This document shows, one piece after another, positions 36,452-47,334 of a stretch of 64,000 nucleotides of DNA; within the stretch, counting starts at the first letter, position 1; every line of letters begins with the position of its first letter. The stretch comes from Shimia litoralis (GTDB lineage Bacteria; Pseudomonadota; Alphaproteobacteria; Rhodobacterales; Rhodobacteraceae). The notes beneath the pieces were generated by a model. That model was not told the origin of the DNA and made no database searches. It saw only the letters and a list, made by a program, of their open reading frames with translations. The stretch is taken from NCBI RefSeq assembly GCF_005518135.1, contig NZ_SULI01000006.1, positions 98,396-162,395 of the forward strand, given 5' to 3'. A program made the position numbers and the translations under genes.

Positions 36452-37870
36452 TTAAGTGTCCTCGGGCTCGGTTTCGGTCCCATCAAGATACGCCACACGG
36501 GCACCCGTCTTGTTTGATGTGACCACACCCAGTGACTTGAGCTTGCGGTGCAACGCACTGCGCTCCATGCCGACAAAGTTGGCGGTGCGGCTGATATTCC
36601 CGCCAAATCTGTTGATCTGGGTCAGCAGGTACTCACGCTCGAATGCTTCGCGGGCTTCGCGCAAAGGCAAGGTCGCCAATGCGCCAGACAACACCACCCG
36701 TCCCTCTTCATCTGGGGCGGCCGTATCGCCGGGTAGCTCACGCGCGCTGATTGGGCCTGTGTCATCGCCAAGAATAAGAACCCGCTCGATCAGATTCTTA
36801 AGCTGCCGCACGTTGCCGGGCCAGATCATCGTCTGCATCAAGGCCACTGCATCCTCGGACAATTCGCGCTGCGGCAATCCCTGCGACGCATTGAATTCTT
36901 CGATAAAGTGACCGGCCAGCATTGGAATATCTTCGCGCCGCTCTTCCAACGACGGCACCGCGATAGGCACCACATTCAGGCGGTGATACAGTTCTTGGCG
37001 AAACCGCTCTTCTGCAATTTCAATCTCAAGATTTTTGCTTGTTGATGAAATCACGCGCAAATCCACACGCACTTTGTCGGCGCCCCCTATCCGCTGGAAC
37101 TGTTGATCGATCAGTACCCGCAGGACTTTGGATTGCGCCGCCAAAGGAAGATCCGCAACCTCGTCAAAATACACAACACCGCCGTTGGCCTGTTCCAGCA
37201 ATCCCGGTTCAATTCCGCGCTCTGAACTTTCGCGCCCCAACAGCATCTCTTCAACGCGATCCATCTCCATGCCCGCACAACTGATGGTCACAAAAGGTAA
37301 ATCCGCCCGATTGGAGTTGGCATGGATATAGCGCGCAGCAACTTCTTTCCCGACACCCGCAGGGCCGCTCAGCAACACCCGTCCATTGGACTTGGTCACC
37401 TTGTCCAGCTGGCTTTGAAGGGTGCGGAATGACGCGCTTTCTCCGACCATTTCGGCAAGATTGGTATCGCGGCGTTTTAATTCCTGATTTTCACGCCGAA
37501 GACGCGACGTTTCCATGGCACGGCGGATTACCACCAGAAGCTGGTCGATATTGAACGGTTTTTCGATGAAATCATATGCGCCCTGCTTGATCGCGGCCAC
37601 AGAAATTTCAATATTCCCGTGGCCCGAGATGATCACAACCGGCACTTCAGGGTGGCTTCGCTTGACCTCTTTGAGGATATCAATGCCGTCCATCTGGCTG
37701 TCCTTGAGCCAGATATCTAGAATGAGCAACGCAGGCTGTTCCCCATTCACCTCGGCCATGGCCTCGTCAGAGGTTCCGGCCTTGCGCGTGGTATATCCCT
37801 CGTCCTCGAGAATATCCGATATCAGCTCTCTGATATCACGTTCGTCATCTACGATCAGAATATCACTCAT
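36452..37870 (-). CDS. ntrX: Response regulator NtrX
   Basis: 472 residues: receiver (Asp52, Lys103), AAA+ domain (Walker A GPAGVGKE 168-175, Walker B VVYFDEV 231-237), and a Fis-type C-terminal DNA-binding domain ('GGNISRTANFVGMERSALHRKL'). The GAFTGA loop is absent ('LLGRESSERGIEPGLLEQ'), as is typical of alphaproteobacterial NtrX. Partner of NtrY; in related bacteria it controls nitrogen, redox/respiration and envelope genes. Start overlaps the ntrY stop (ATGA). Confidence 0.94.
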   Translation of the reverse strand: MSDILIVDDERDIRELISDILEDEGYTTRKAGTSDEAMAEVNGEQPALLILDIWLKDSQMDGIDILKEVKRSHPEVPVVIISGHGNIEISVAAIKQGAYDFIEKPFNIDQLLVVIRRAMETSRLRRENQELKRRDTNLAEMVGESASFRTLQSQLDKVTKSNGRVLLSGPAGVGKEVAARYIHANSNRADLPFVTISCAGMEMDRVEEMLLGRESSERGIEPGLLEQANGGVVYFDEVADLPLAAQSKVLRVLIDQQFQRIGGADKVRVDLRVISSTSKNLEIEIAEERFRQELYHRLNVVPIAVPSLEERREDIPMLAGHFIEEFNASQGLPQRELSEDAVALMQTMIWPGNVRQLKNLIERVLILGDDTGPISARELPGDTAAPDEEGRVVLSGALATLPLREAREAFEREYLLTQINRFGGNISRTANFVGMERSALHRKLKSLGVVTSNKTGARVAYLDGTETEPEDT

Positions 37871-40137
37871 GTGTGTCGTTCCACCCCCGTGTCACTTGTT
37901 ACTGTGCCTGCATCCCGCTCGTCCTGCAGCGGGAGCCGAATAACAGCCATTGCGCCAAAGTGATGATTTCCATCAAATATTGGCGCATCTTCTAAAACAA
38001 GGCTACCGCCATGTTCTTCAATGATTTTTTTGACAATTGGCAAGCCAAGTCCAGTCCCTTTTTCACGTGTCGTAACGTAAGGTTCGAACAATCTGGCCCG
38101 ATCAACGGGTAAACCGATCCCGTTGTCGCAAATGCGAATTTCCGCGCGTCGCTCGACTTTGGCGCAATAGATTTCGATCCTCGGGACAAACCCTTCGGGC
38201 GCACCTTTTTGCTGCAAGCTTTCTATGGCTTCACCGGCATTTTTGATAAGATTGGTCAGAGCTTGTGCAATCATGGCTTCGTCAAGCTCCGCCCACAAGG
38301 GATCATCCGTGATCTCGCCACCAAAGTCGACATCAGGTTGTCCCGTCTCTTGCAACAGAACACATCTCTTAAGGGTTGGAACCACATCAATCTCTCGGCG
38401 GTCCGGTTCTGGCATGCGCGCGAATTTTGAAAACTCGTCGACAATGCGCCGCAGATCATTGGTCTGGCGCACAATCACTTCGGTCATTTGCTCAAGCGCT
38501 TCACTGTCGTCCCCAACCTTGGAACTAAACTTGCGTTTGATGCGTTCGGCAGACAATTGAATAGGCGTCAGCGGGTTTTTGATTTCATGGGCAATGCGGC
38601 GCGCCACATCCCCCCACGCGGCCATCCGCTGAGCTGTGACAAGATCGGTGACATCGTCAAAAGCAACCACATATCCCTCGAGCCGTCCATCTTCGTTCCG
38701 GCGCGTCGACATGCGCACCAAGAGATTTTCCAGCCGTCCCGACCGGGTCACCTTGATTTCTTGCTTGGAAACCTCGTTTTCATTCTGGGCCATCTCATCA
38801 AACATCTGGCCAAATTCCGGTACGGCCACAGAAATCGCGACGTCTTGATGATCTTCTGACCAATCCAGCAACCGCTCGGCAGACCGGTTCACAAATGCGA
38901 TTTTGCCTTCTGGGTCCAGCCCCACCACACCCGACGTGACGGAGCTGAGCACAGAATCAAACATGCGCCGACGGCGTTCGATCTGGCGCGTGTTATCAAG
39001 TAACGTCTGGCGCTGTCCCTTAAGTTGGCGCGTCATCTGGTTGAAATAGCGCCCCAACATCGCAATCTCGTCATCACCGTCTTCTTCGATGACTTGCACG
39101 TCAAGATCCCCTGCCCCAACACGTTGTGCAGCCCCCGTGAGACGTCCGACAGGACGCGACAAACGTTCAGCAAACCACATTCCCATCCAGATCGCAGCCA
39201 GGATCAGAATGACTGCAAATCCCAAATAAATCAGACTGAACTCGAACACGACTTTGCCGCGATCGCTTTCAAGTTGGTTATAAAGCTTGGCAGTTTCGCG
39301 CGTTTCATCCAGCAACGCAAAAATCTTTCCGTCGACTTCGCGACTGACAAAAAGAAATCTATCGGTAAACGCCTGCAACGGGACAATGGCGCGCAATTCA
39401 CTGGCGTCCCAATCATGGATGATCAACGTCCCGTCGATACGGGACTCGTTGATTTCTTCAAGGCTGGGCCGCTCATAATCAAACATATATGAATGTTCAC
39501 CACGCGCGCGGATGTCACCCGTGCCATCAATGATGAATGCTTCTTTCAGGCCGCGCTGGATTTGATTTTGCCCACTTGCCAGACGCACCCGCAATTCACC
39601 TTCGGAAATAAAGAAGGACGTCCGGCGGCTCGCATCCAAAAATTGGCCCAGAGCTTCTGCATCCGACATCAACGCATTGACGTGCTCGGCTTCATAGGCT
39701 TGCGCAGCCGAGACAGAGTTCCCGATAACCCTTTGAACACGTTCTGAAAACCAGCCTTCTAACCCGATATTCAGCGTCAAACCGGCAAAGATCGCCACCG
39801 AGACCGTCGGGATAAGCGCCAAAGCCGCAAACGCCCCAGTGAGGCGCATGTGCAGTCGTGACCCAGCCGAATGCGCCCGACGTGATGCTATCAGACGCGC
39901 AATCCGTTGAAGCACCAACGCCGCCACCGAAAGCACGTACACCAGATCGGCCAACAATACAGCGCGCAGCGCACTGGAAGAGACCCCTTGATCCAGCGGT
40001 CCCATGACCAAATATGTGGCAATCGCCAAAACTGGACCCAGGAACACCAACGCCCAGGTGGCCAAATTTTGAACACGCCGCTGCCTGCGCAACCGCTGAA
40101 TTTTCGTCCAGTGACTCGTTTTGATCCGGGTGCTCAC
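37867..40137 (-). CDS. ntrY: Sensor histidine kinase NtrY
   Basis: 756 residues: several N-terminal TM segments (about 25-45, 55-75, 95-115, 290-310), a periplasmic region, HAMP ('RLSRPVGRLTGAAQRVGAGDL'), PAS near 385-490, HisKA '[22 protein letters not shown]', and HATPase 'DNGIGLP' / 'GTGLGLPIVKKI'. Phosphorylates NtrX. The start is GTG at 40137, preceded by GAGGT; no suitable ATG is nearby. A hairpin lies just upstream. Confidence 0.94.
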   Translation of the reverse strand: MSTRIKTSHWTKIQRLRRQRRVQNLATWALVFLGPVLAIATYLVMGPLDQGVSSSALRAVLLADLVYVLSVAALVLQRIARLIASRRAHSAGSRLHMRLTGAFAALALIPTVSVAIFAGLTLNIGLEGWFSERVQRVIGNSVSAAQAYEAEHVNALMSDAEALGQFLDASRRTSFFISEGELRVRLASGQNQIQRGLKEAFIIDGTGDIRARGEHSYMFDYERPSLEEINESRIDGTLIIHDWDASELRAIVPLQAFTDRFLFVSREVDGKIFALLDETRETAKLYNQLESDRGKVVFEFSLIYLGFAVILILAAIWMGMWFAERLSRPVGRLTGAAQRVGAGDLDVQVIEEDGDDEIAMLGRYFNQMTRQLKGQRQTLLDNTRQIERRRRMFDSVLSSVTSGVVGLDPEGKIAFVNRSAERLLDWSEDHQDVAISVAVPEFGQMFDEMAQNENEVSKQEIKVTRSGRLENLLVRMSTRRNEDGRLEGYVVAFDDVTDLVTAQRMAAWGDVARRIAHEIKNPLTPIQLSAERIKRKFSSKVGDDSEALEQMTEVIVRQTNDLRRIVDEFSKFARMPEPDRREIDVVPTLKRCVLLQETGQPDVDFGGEITDDPLWAELDEAMIAQALTNLIKNAGEAIESLQQKGAPEGFVPRIEIYCAKVERRAEIRICDNGIGLPVDRARLFEPYVTTREKGTGLGLPIVKKIIEEHGGSLVLEDAPIFDGNHHFGAMAVIRLPLQDERDAGTVTSDTGVERHT

Positions 40138-40157
40138 CCGATGACCTCAATTCTATT

Positions 40158-40176
40158 CGCCCTGAAATTCAGGGCG
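40158..40176. repeat. Hairpin between ntrC and ntrY
   Basis: CGCCCTG-AAATT-CAGGGCG, 7-bp arms extendable by AA/TT, 20 nt before the ntrY start. No T-run. It could tune ntrY expression relative to ntrBC. Confidence 0.45.
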
Positions 40177-40243
40177 TACCGCCAGATTATTGGACAACCA
40201 CACCGCTAAACTGCGACATGTTCGCCACGCTATTGTGGCAGTT

Positions 40244-41608
40244 TTACATCAATTTGCGACGCCGTGTCACCTGAATATCGAGGTCCGTGATTTTTTTCCG
40301 CAACGTATTTCTGTTGATCCCCAAAAGATCCGCACATTTCGCCTGATTTCCGCCCGTCGCATCCAACGCAATTTCAATGAGCGGCAGCTCTATCTCGCGC
40401 AAAATACGGTTATACAGGCCGTTCGGTGGCAACATATTTCCATGCAAATCAAAGTATCGCCGAAGGTGGCGCGCGACTGTCGCCGACAACTTTTCTGTGT
40501 CGGCACCCGAAATCAATGGACCGGCCTGAGGTTGAGCACCCAATACCGACTCGGCCTCGGGCAAAGAAATCTCTTCTGTCCGCGCAGTAAGAACAAGACG
40601 TTTGACCGCATTCTCCAACTGCCGCACATTCCCCGGCCAGGAGTAGGCTCGGAACAACTCTGTGGCCTCCTTAGAGAACACGCGCATTGGCGCGCCTTCC
40701 CGCTCGGATTTCGCCAAAAAGTGCTCCACAAGCAATGGGATATCATCCACCCGTTCGCGCAGTGACGGCACATGCAACGTTGCCCCGTTCAACCGATAGA
40801 ACAAGTCTTGACGTATCTCGCCTTTTTCCATCGCGGCCGACAAATTGATCTGAGAAGTCGCCATAAACCGCGGTGCGTGGTCTCCTGGATTGTCGATCAT
40901 GCGCACAATGCGGGCCTGACTTTCATCGTCAATATCGCCTATTTCATCGAATAAGACCGTGCCGCCTTTGGCTTTTGACAGCACCCGGATGGGACCTTCC
41001 AGATCGTTTAAATCAGACGCATTGACCACAATAAATGGCAACGCACGACGATCAGAAAAATCGTGCAACTCTTTGGCAATAAGAGACTTTCCTGTTCCGC
41101 TTTCACCAGAAATCAAAACGGGCAAATCGGTGTTCATGACTCGCGCGACCAAACGATACAAGGTTTGCATCGCCGGTGTGCGTCCGATTAGAGGCAACTC
41201 GTCGGGGCGTTCCGTGTCGGATTGAGAGGGCATCGGGGCACGACGCTTGAGTTCAAGCGCTTTGCCGGTACGCTTCATCAGATCCGGGAGATCAAACGGC
41301 TTGGGCAGGTAATCATACGCCTCGGCCTCGGCCGCTTGAATTGCGGTCATGATGGTATTTTGCGCAGAAATCACAATCACAGGCAGCCCCGGGCGGTCTT
41401 CGGCGATTTTCGGAAGCATCTCGAGCCCATTGCCATCCGGCATCATCACATCTGTGATCACCACATCGCCTTTGCCTTCACCGACCCATCGCATCAACGT
41501 GGTCAGCGACGATGTCGCATGCACTTTGCACCCCGCCCGCGTCAGCGCCTGCGTCAGAACAGTTCGGATTGTACGGTCGTCATCAGCAACAAGAACGGTT
41601 CCATCCAT
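40244..41608 (-). CDS. ntrC: Nitrogen response regulator NtrC (no GAFTGA)
   Basis: 454 residues: receiver (Asp53), AAA+ (Walker A GESGTGKS 168-175, Walker B TVLFDEI 217-223), Fis-type DNA-binding C-terminus ending '[18 protein letters not shown]'. The segment that normally carries GAFTGA is shortened ('[14 protein letters not shown]'). In Rhodobacter capsulatus a NtrC of this type activates sigma-70 promoters (established there). Start ATG 41608 shares a base with the ntrB stop (TGATG). Confidence 0.95.
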   Translation of the reverse strand: MDGTVLVADDDRTIRTVLTQALTRAGCKVHATSSLTTLMRWVGEGKGDVVITDVMMPDGNGLEMLPKIAEDRPGLPVIVISAQNTIMTAIQAAEAEAYDYLPKPFDLPDLMKRTGKALELKRRAPMPSQSDTERPDELPLIGRTPAMQTLYRLVARVMNTDLPVLISGESGTGKSLIAKELHDFSDRRALPFIVVNASDLNDLEGPIRVLSKAKGGTVLFDEIGDIDDESQARIVRMIDNPGDHAPRFMATSQINLSAAMEKGEIRQDLFYRLNGATLHVPSLRERVDDIPLLVEHFLAKSEREGAPMRVFSKEATELFRAYSWPGNVRQLENAVKRLVLTARTEEISLPEAESVLGAQPQAGPLISGADTEKLSATVARHLRRYFDLHGNMLPPNGLYNRILREIELPLIEIALDATGGNQAKCADLLGINRNTLRKKITDLDIQVTRRRKLM

Positions 41609-42693
41609 CACTTGGTCTCCTTTTGGGGTGAACGGGCAATTTTGGGGACACGCGGAAGCGAGACGCGAAACACGGTCCGCCCCGGCACGCTATCAACAGT
41701 GATCAATCCGTCGTGGTCTGAAATGATTTTGCTCACAAGGGCCAGCCCAAGGCCTGTGCCGTTTTCACGGCCTGACACAAACGGGTCAAACACATCCCCC
41801 TTAATGTCATTCGGCAAACCCGGCCCGTCGTCGGAAATTTCGAACTGAAGTGGCAGGGGCTGTCCTGATCCATCAGACCTCCGAAGACGGAACGAATGAT
41901 CATAATAGGTCCGCAACCTGATAGTTCCTTTTTTATCAGCCGCTTCTGACGCATTCTTAAGTAAATTCAGAACCACTTGAAGAAGTTGGTCCGCATCCCC
42001 CAGAGCTAACGGAAGAGACGGGTCATATTCTTCGACAAAGGCCATATGCGCCCCAAATCCAACCTGCGCAGATCGGCGTGCACGGTCCAAGACGTCATGC
42101 AAATTGACGGGGGTGCTCTGAGGGGGGGACAGATTTCCAAACTGCTCGACCTGCTCCAAAAGCTTCACAATGCGGCGGCTTTCTTCAACGATCAAATCCG
42201 TGAGCTCCAGATCTTCAGGGGCAAGATTCATCGACAACAGCTGGGCGGCTCCGGTGATGCCTGCCAACGGGTTCTTGATTTCGTGCGCCAGCATTTCTGC
42301 CATCCCGATGGCCGATTTAACCGATGATTTTACGCCGTTTGGTCGTGTCATGCGTCCGGAAAGTTCACGCGGCGAAATCAGAAAAAGCATCTGCCCTGCG
42401 ACGTTCGCCATGGGCGCAATCTGGAGATTGCATTGAACCGGGGGCATGTCACCTGTGCCCACATCAACATCGTTCACGAATAACGGTGTGCCATGATTTC
42501 TCGCCCGCAAAAAGGCATCTTCCAATGGGGCATCGACCATAATCTTGTCCCACACAGGCACCCCGCGCATGGATTTGGATGATGCATTCAGAAACCCTTC
42601 GGCAGCAGGATTAAGGCCCACAATTTCATCGTTGGCACCCACAAGCAGGGCCGGAACAGGCAGTGACGCCCAAATAGCTGGCTCAGTCGTCAT
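41608..42693 (-). CDS. ntrB: Nitrogen sensor histidine kinase NtrB
   Basis: 361-residue soluble kinase: N-terminal PAS domain ('[24 protein letters not shown]'), HisKA with '[19 protein letters not shown]' (phospho-His), HATPase 'DDGPGLP' and '[12 protein letters not shown]'. Under PII control it phosphorylates or dephosphorylates NtrC. Start overlaps the dusB stop as ATGA, ending in a coupled TGATG with ntrC. Confidence 0.95.
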   Translation of the reverse strand: MTTEPAIWASLPVPALLVGANDEIVGLNPAAEGFLNASSKSMRGVPVWDKIMVDAPLEDAFLRARNHGTPLFVNDVDVGTGDMPPVQCNLQIAPMANVAGQMLFLISPRELSGRMTRPNGVKSSVKSAIGMAEMLAHEIKNPLAGITGAAQLLSMNLAPEDLELTDLIVEESRRIVKLLEQVEQFGNLSPPQSTPVNLHDVLDRARRSAQVGFGAHMAFVEEYDPSLPLALGDADQLLQVVLNLLKNASEAADKKGTIRLRTYYDHSFRLRRSDGSGQPLPLQFEISDDGPGLPNDIKGDVFDPFVSGRENGTGLGLALVSKIISDHDGLITVDSVPGRTVFRVSLPRVPKIARSPQKETK

Positions 42694-43688
42694 GCGGCGT
42701 CTTTCTTTGTCGGGGTATCAAAGGCCTCGGGCAACAAGGCCAGCACTTGTTTTGGATCATGTGATGTCTGAATTTGACGGCGCAGGGCCGGATCTGTCTG
42801 GGCCACATCCATGTACCAGCCCAGATGTTTACGAGAGACTCTGACGCCAAGGTCGGCACCATAAAAATCAAGCATGGCCTCATAGTGCGCCCCAACCATA
42901 TCCGCCATGGCCTTGTTCACAGGAATATCGGGCTCCGAAGAGCCATAAATATCCGCCGCAATTTGGGCCAACATCCATGGGCGTCCTTGCGCCCCGCGTC
43001 CAACCATCACACCGTCCGCACCGGATTGGCCCAAGGCTTGTCGGGCGTCTTGTGAATTCAGGATGTCACCATTCGCGATCACCGGAATGCCCACCGTCTC
43101 CTTGACGCTGGAAATCGCCTGCCAGTTGGCGTGCCCTTTATAAAACTGGCAGCGGGTTCTGCCATGGATTGTCACCATTTGTACCCCCGCATTTTCGGCG
43201 CGCTTGGCAAGCTCGGCGGCGTTCAACATGTTGTCGTCCCATCCAAGACGGGTCTTCAATGTGACGGGAATGGACACTGCGCCGACGACAGCCTCGATCA
43301 AAGTCAGCGCGTGATCCAGATCTTTCATCAATGCCGAGCCCGAAGCCCCTGCTCCACTCGAACTTGTGACTTTTTTGGCAGGGCACCCCATGTTGATATC
43401 AATCAAAACCGCCCCGTTTGCTTCGACGTGACGGGCGGCCTCGGCCATCCAATATGCGTCGCGCCCTGCAATCTGGACAGCCGTATTTTCGCGGCCAAAC
43501 CCAAGTTCGGCCTTTTCCCGCACGCCCGGCTTGGACTGGACCATTTCTTGGCTCGCGATCATCTCGCTGACAACAAGGCCCGCGCCAAAGGACGACACAA
43601 GATTTCGGAACGGCAAATCCGTGATTCCAGCCAGCGGAGCCAAAAACACCGGAGGGGTCAACGAGAGATGTGCAACTTGAATGGTCAC
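42690..43688 (-). CDS. dusB: tRNA-dihydrouridine synthase DusB (NifR3)
   Basis: 332-residue FMN-dependent enzyme reducing uridines in tRNA. TIM-barrel motifs 'FLAPLAGITDLPFRNLV', 'INMGCPAKKVTSSSGAGAS' (catalytic Cys), 'VTIHGRTRCQFYKGHA' and 'VMVGRGAQGRPW'. The start is GTG at 43688 with AAGGA upstream. Classic nifR3-ntrB-ntrC order with ATGA coupling to ntrB. Confidence 0.95.
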   Translation of the reverse strand: MTIQVAHLSLTPPVFLAPLAGITDLPFRNLVSSFGAGLVVSEMIASQEMVQSKPGVREKAELGFGRENTAVQIAGRDAYWMAEAARHVEANGAVLIDINMGCPAKKVTSSSGAGASGSALMKDLDHALTLIEAVVGAVSIPVTLKTRLGWDDNMLNAAELAKRAENAGVQMVTIHGRTRCQFYKGHANWQAISSVKETVGIPVIANGDILNSQDARQALGQSGADGVMVGRGAQGRPWMLAQIAADIYGSSEPDIPVNKAMADMVGAHYEAMLDFYGADLGVRVSRKHLGWYMDVAQTDPALRRQIQTSHDPKQVLALLPEAFDTPTKKDAA

Positions 43689-43847
43689 ATGCTTAATCCT
43701 TGTGCAGCCCCCCTTGGCTAGCGCGGCATCACAACAATCTCAATGAAACAGCCTACAAATTTCGGGCAAAAATGTGCATGTGCCTATTTTTTAATCACCT
43801 ACACAGGGTCGATTGCCAGTCTTGCTCGCAAGTTCTAGACAGGTGCC

Positions 43848-45002
43848 ATGACAAATACACCTCATACACCGCCGCGTGGCACTGCTGCTCTGATTGTGGC
43901 GGCTGGGCGTGGAACCCGTGCTGGTGCGGGCCTGCCCAAACAATGGCGTCCATTGGCCGGACAGCGCGTCGCTGACTGGACCATTGCTGCATTTGTGGCG
44001 CACCCAGACATCGACCACGTTCTTGTGGTGACCCATCCAGAGGACGACGCCTTTGCCCAGAGCTTGGATGTACCCACTGTGCACGGCGGTGACACACGTG
44101 ACGCATCTGTGCGCGCAGGTCTTGAAGCGTTGGCGCTGTCAGGATTCGATAAGGTGCTGATCCACGATGTGGCGCGCGCAGGCGTTTCCAAGCAAGTGAT
44201 TTCCGATGTCATTGCGGCGCTGGATCACACCGACGGGGCGGCTCCGGCCCTCGCCGTCACCGATGCGCTTTGGCATGGCGCGGACCAACGCGTTACAGGC
44301 ACGCAAGATCGCGAAGGTCTGTATCGGGCACAAACTCCTCAAGGGTTTTGTTTTGAGGCCATTCTGGTGGCACATCGCGCACACAAGGGCGGCGCTGCTG
44401 ATGACGTGGCCGTGGCACGTGCGGCAAACCTTGCAGTTGCCATCGTTGACGGTCATGAAGACAACTTTAAAATTACCACTCCGGACGATTTCGCACGGAT
44501 GGAGAAAGTGTTGAGACATCATATGGATATCAGATTGGGAAACGGGTTTGACGTACATGCATTCGAAGATGGTGACCACGTCACATTGTGCGGCGTCGAC
44601 ATCGCGCACACGCACGCACTAAAAGGCCATTCAGATGCAGACGTCGGGATGCATGCCGTGACTGATGCCATTTACGGGGCTTTGGCTGAGGGCGACATTG
44701 GCCGCCATTTTCCGCCATCCGAAATGGAATGGAAAGACGCGGACAGCGCAATTTTCTTGGAACATGCCGTGACGCTTGCGACCCAAAAGGGGTATCGCAT
44801 TGGAAATGTCGATTGCACGCTGATTTGCGAACGCCCTAAAATCGGGCCACACGCCAGCGCGATGATGACCCGTATGTCCGAAATCATGGGACTTGAGACC
44901 AATCAGGTCTCGATCAAGGCGACAACAAGCGAACGCCTTGGCTTTACCGGACGCGAAGAAGGCATCGCAGCCCTGGCAACCGCAACACTCATTAAGGCAT
45001 GA
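43848..45002 (+). CDS. ispDF: Bifunctional IspD/IspF isoprenoid enzyme
   Basis: 384 residues. IspD (about 12-222): '[23 protein letters not shown]' binds CTP, '[12 protein letters not shown]'; forms CDP-methylerythritol. IspF (about 226-384): '[17 protein letters not shown]', '[18 protein letters not shown]' (Asp/His metal ligands), '[19 protein letters not shown]'; forms MEcPP. The fusion is common in alphaproteobacteria. Stop overlaps pgpA start (ATGA), then cinA: one coupled operon. Confidence 0.96.
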   Translation: MTNTPHTPPRGTAALIVAAGRGTRAGAGLPKQWRPLAGQRVADWTIAAFVAHPDIDHVLVVTHPEDDAFAQSLDVPTVHGGDTRDASVRAGLEALALSGFDKVLIHDVARAGVSKQVISDVIAALDHTDGAAPALAVTDALWHGADQRVTGTQDREGLYRAQTPQGFCFEAILVAHRAHKGGAADDVAVARAANLAVAIVDGHEDNFKITTPDDFARMEKVLRHHMDIRLGNGFDVHAFEDGDHVTLCGVDIAHTHALKGHSDADVGMHAVTDAIYGALAEGDIGRHFPPSEMEWKDADSAIFLEHAVTLATQKGYRIGNVDCTLICERPKIGPHASAMMTRMSEIMGLETNQVSIKATTSERLGFTGREEGIAALATATLIKA

Positions 45003-45493
45003 ACATGGGAAATTTGATCGCGACAGTCTTTGGCGTTGGGTATATGCGCCCTGCCCCCGGAACATGGGGCTCTGCTGTGGGCACATTGGCGGCCTTGGGC
45101 CTGCATTATCTTGGCGGGTTTCCGCTTCTTGCTGCGGCAACGATTATTGTCTTTTTCGTGGGCTGGTGGGCCACAGCCGAGGCCACGCGCGGCAAAACCG
45201 ATCACGACCCCAGCGAGATTGTCATCGACGAGGTCGCGGGTGTCTGGCTGACACTTTGGGTGGTGAGCTATGGCGCATGGCATGCGGGTCTTGATCCTCT
45301 GCGGCTTTACCCTGGTTGGATTGCCGGATTTGTCTTCTTTCGGGTGTTTGACATTCTCAAGCCCGGACCTGTGGGCTGGGCTGATCGGCGCGGCGATGCA
45401 CTTGGCGTGATGCTGGATGATATGATCGCTGGCGTGTTTGCAGCCATCGCCGTCGGCGCCTCTGCGTATATTTTTCACGCGGTGCTGAGCTGA
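44999..45493 (+). CDS. pgpA: Phosphatidylglycerophosphatase A
   Basis: 164-residue inner-membrane phosphatase making phosphatidylglycerol. Motifs '[18 protein letters not shown]', '[19 protein letters not shown]' and '[14 protein letters not shown]' with conserved acidic residues; about four TM segments. ATG 44999 overlaps the ispDF stop; ATG 45005 is an alternative. Stop overlaps the cinA-like start (TGATG). Confidence 0.95.
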   Translation: MNMGNLIATVFGVGYMRPAPGTWGSAVGTLAALGLHYLGGFPLLAAATIIVFFVGWWATAEATRGKTDHDPSEIVIDEVAGVWLTLWVVSYGAWHAGLDPLRLYPGWIAGFVFFRVFDILKPGPVGWADRRGDALGVMLDDMIAGVFAAIAVGASAYIFHAVLS

Positions 45494-45966
45494 TGACGTC
45501 GGCGCGCACTCTGCTTGCGACCTGTATCGCCAAAGGATTGCGCGTGACCGCCGCCGAGAGTTGTACAGGTGGCATGGTGATGGCGGCACTCACAGACATC
45601 GCCGGATCATCTGCAGTGGTGGATCGCGGATATGTGACCTATAGCAATCAAGCCAAAATAGAGATGCTTGGCGTGCAGCCGAGCACACTTGAGGCCGTAG
45701 GTGCCGTATCAGAAGAAGTCGCCCAAGAGATGGCACAGGGGGCACTGGATCACAGCGGGGCTGATCTGGCTGTTTCGGTAACAGGCATCGCAGGCCCCGG
45801 TGGGTCAGACTTCAAACCCGAAGGTCGCGTGTGTTTTGCCATCGCAACCCACCAAGGCTGCACAGCCGAAACCGTAGAGTTTGGGCCGTTGGGTCGAGAA
45901 AACGTACGTGAAGCGGCGCGGAATCATGGTTTGGCGCTTCTCAACAAGGCCGCATCCGCACATTGA
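45493..45966 (+). CDS. CinA C-terminal domain protein (NMN amidohydrolase type)
   Basis: 157-residue stand-alone CinA C-terminal domain (PncC), deamidating nicotinamide mononucleotide in pyridine salvage. Motifs 'RVTAAESCTGGMVMAALTDIAGSS' (catalytic Ser), 'VDRGYVTYSNQAKIEMLGV' and 'AVSVTGIAGPGGSDFKPEG'. The competence-damage N-terminal domain is absent, as usual for this short form. Last gene of the ispDF-pgpA-cinA unit. Confidence 0.92.
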   Translation: MTSARTLLATCIAKGLRVTAAESCTGGMVMAALTDIAGSSAVVDRGYVTYSNQAKIEMLGVQPSTLEAVGAVSEEVAQEMAQGALDHSGADLAVSVTGIAGPGGSDFKPEGRVCFAIATHQGCTAETVEFGPLGRENVREAARNHGLALLNKAASAH

Positions 45967-46074
45967 CGTCTTTTTAGACACATCGCGAAAATACCGCCCA
46001 ATTATTAGACAAACTACAAATCGCCTATGATTGGGGCGCTTTGCGTTCATTTGCCTCTTTGTTTTGCAGGTGAC

Positions 46075-46093
46075 TTCCGGTTTCTGACCGGAA
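46075..46093. repeat. Hairpin in the amt leader
   Basis: TTCCGG-TTTCTGA-CCGGAA, 28 nt before the amt start, just upstream of AAGGAAGG. Possible leader stem; no T-run. Confidence 0.3.
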
Positions 46094-46121
46094 ACCACAA
46101 ACAATACGGAAAGGAAGGACA

Positions 46122-47303
46122 ATGAACGGAGCGGATACCGCCTGGATCATCGTGGCAACTGCCTTGGTCCTGTTCATGACACTGCCGGGCCTTGCCCTGT
46201 TTTACGGGGGCCTTGTACGCGCCCGCAACGTTCTCAGCGTCTTTATGCAAGTTTACTCAATCGCCTGTCTCATGAGCGTGCTTTGGCTGGCTTTTGGATA
46301 TTCCATCGCGTTTGGCGACGGTGACAGCGGGTATTGGGGCGGCTTGGGCAAATCCTTTCTGTCTGGTGTGACCACAGACAGCCTGTCAGGCACAATTCCC
46401 GAAGTTCTGTTCTTTGCCTTTCAAATGACGTTCGCGATCATCACGCCTGCTCTAATTGTCGGGGCCTATGTCGAACGCATCGGGTATGGGTTTGTCTTGG
46501 TGTTCTCAGGCCTGTGGATGTTGCTGTGCTATGCCCCCGTGGTGCACTGGATTTGGGGCGGCGGATTTTTGGCGGATGGCGGCCTGTTTGGCGACATCGG
46601 TGTCAAAGACTTTGCCGGCGGTATTGTCGTGCACGAGACGGCGGGGATTGCTGCGCTGGTGATTGCTGTTGCTTTGGGGCCTCGCAGACACCGCACCACG
46701 CCACCGCACTCTCCGGGGTTTGTGATGATCGGCGCAGGAATGCTCTGGGTCGGCTGGTTCGGCTTTAACGGCGGCTCGCAATTGGCGGCCGACGGCGGCG
46801 CGGCAATGGCGCTGACAGTGACACATATTTCAGCCGCAACGGCATCTTTGACCTGGGCGCTTTGGGAAAAAATCAAATACGGCAAAGCCTCGTTGGTGGG
46901 CATCGTGACCGGCACGATTGCAGGGCTTGCATCCATTACGCCCGCCTCTGGGTTTGTCGGGCCAATCGAGGCACTGGTGATCGGCGCCATCGCCGGCATT
47001 TTGTGTCAAGAAATGGTCAATGTCATACGCAACACACTGAAAATCGACGATACGCTCGATGTCTTTGCAGTGCACGGTGTGGGCGGCATTTTCGGAATTA
47101 TCATGATCGCGGTCTTTGGCGAGGGTACATGGCTCGCACAGTTGGGCGGTCTGGTTGTGGTCGGCGCCTTTACGTTTGTCGTATCTGTTGTGTTGCTCAA
47201 GGTGACTGCCTTGATCACGCCGCTGCGCGTCGATGCCGAAACCGAAGTCAACGGCCTGGACCTCAGTGTGCACGGGGAACGTGCGTATGACATGAATTCG
47301 TAA
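46122..47303 (+). CDS. amt: Ammonium transporter Amt
   Basis: 393 residues, 11 predicted TM helices. Starts 'ADTAWIIVATALVLFMTLPGLALFYGG', the usual first helix, without a separate signal peptide. Pore His pair: His in 'APVVHWIWGGG' and 'FAVHGVGGIFG'. Takes up ammonium. No glnK/glnB gene is adjacent, unlike the common glnK-amtB pair; control by the nearby NtrBC is plausible but only inferred. Strong ribosome site AAGGAAGGAC. Confidence 0.95.
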   Translation: MNGADTAWIIVATALVLFMTLPGLALFYGGLVRARNVLSVFMQVYSIACLMSVLWLAFGYSIAFGDGDSGYWGGLGKSFLSGVTTDSLSGTIPEVLFFAFQMTFAIITPALIVGAYVERIGYGFVLVFSGLWMLLCYAPVVHWIWGGGFLADGGLFGDIGVKDFAGGIVVHETAGIAALVIAVALGPRRHRTTPPHSPGFVMIGAGMLWVGWFGFNGGSQLAADGGAAMALTVTHISAATASLTWALWEKIKYGKASLVGIVTGTIAGLASITPASGFVGPIEALVIGAIAGILCQEMVNVIRNTLKIDDTLDVFAVHGVGGIFGIIMIAVFGEGTWLAQLGGLVVVGAFTFVVSVVLLKVTALITPLRVDAETEVNGLDLSVHGERAYDMNS

Positions 47304-47334
47304 GACACAGTCCCACTCACGGACATGTCGAGAT

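Noticed and set aside
45967..46121. Sigma-54 promoter upstream of amt
   Set aside because: No GG-N10-GC pair with the right context; also the NtrC here lacks the sigma-54 contact loop.
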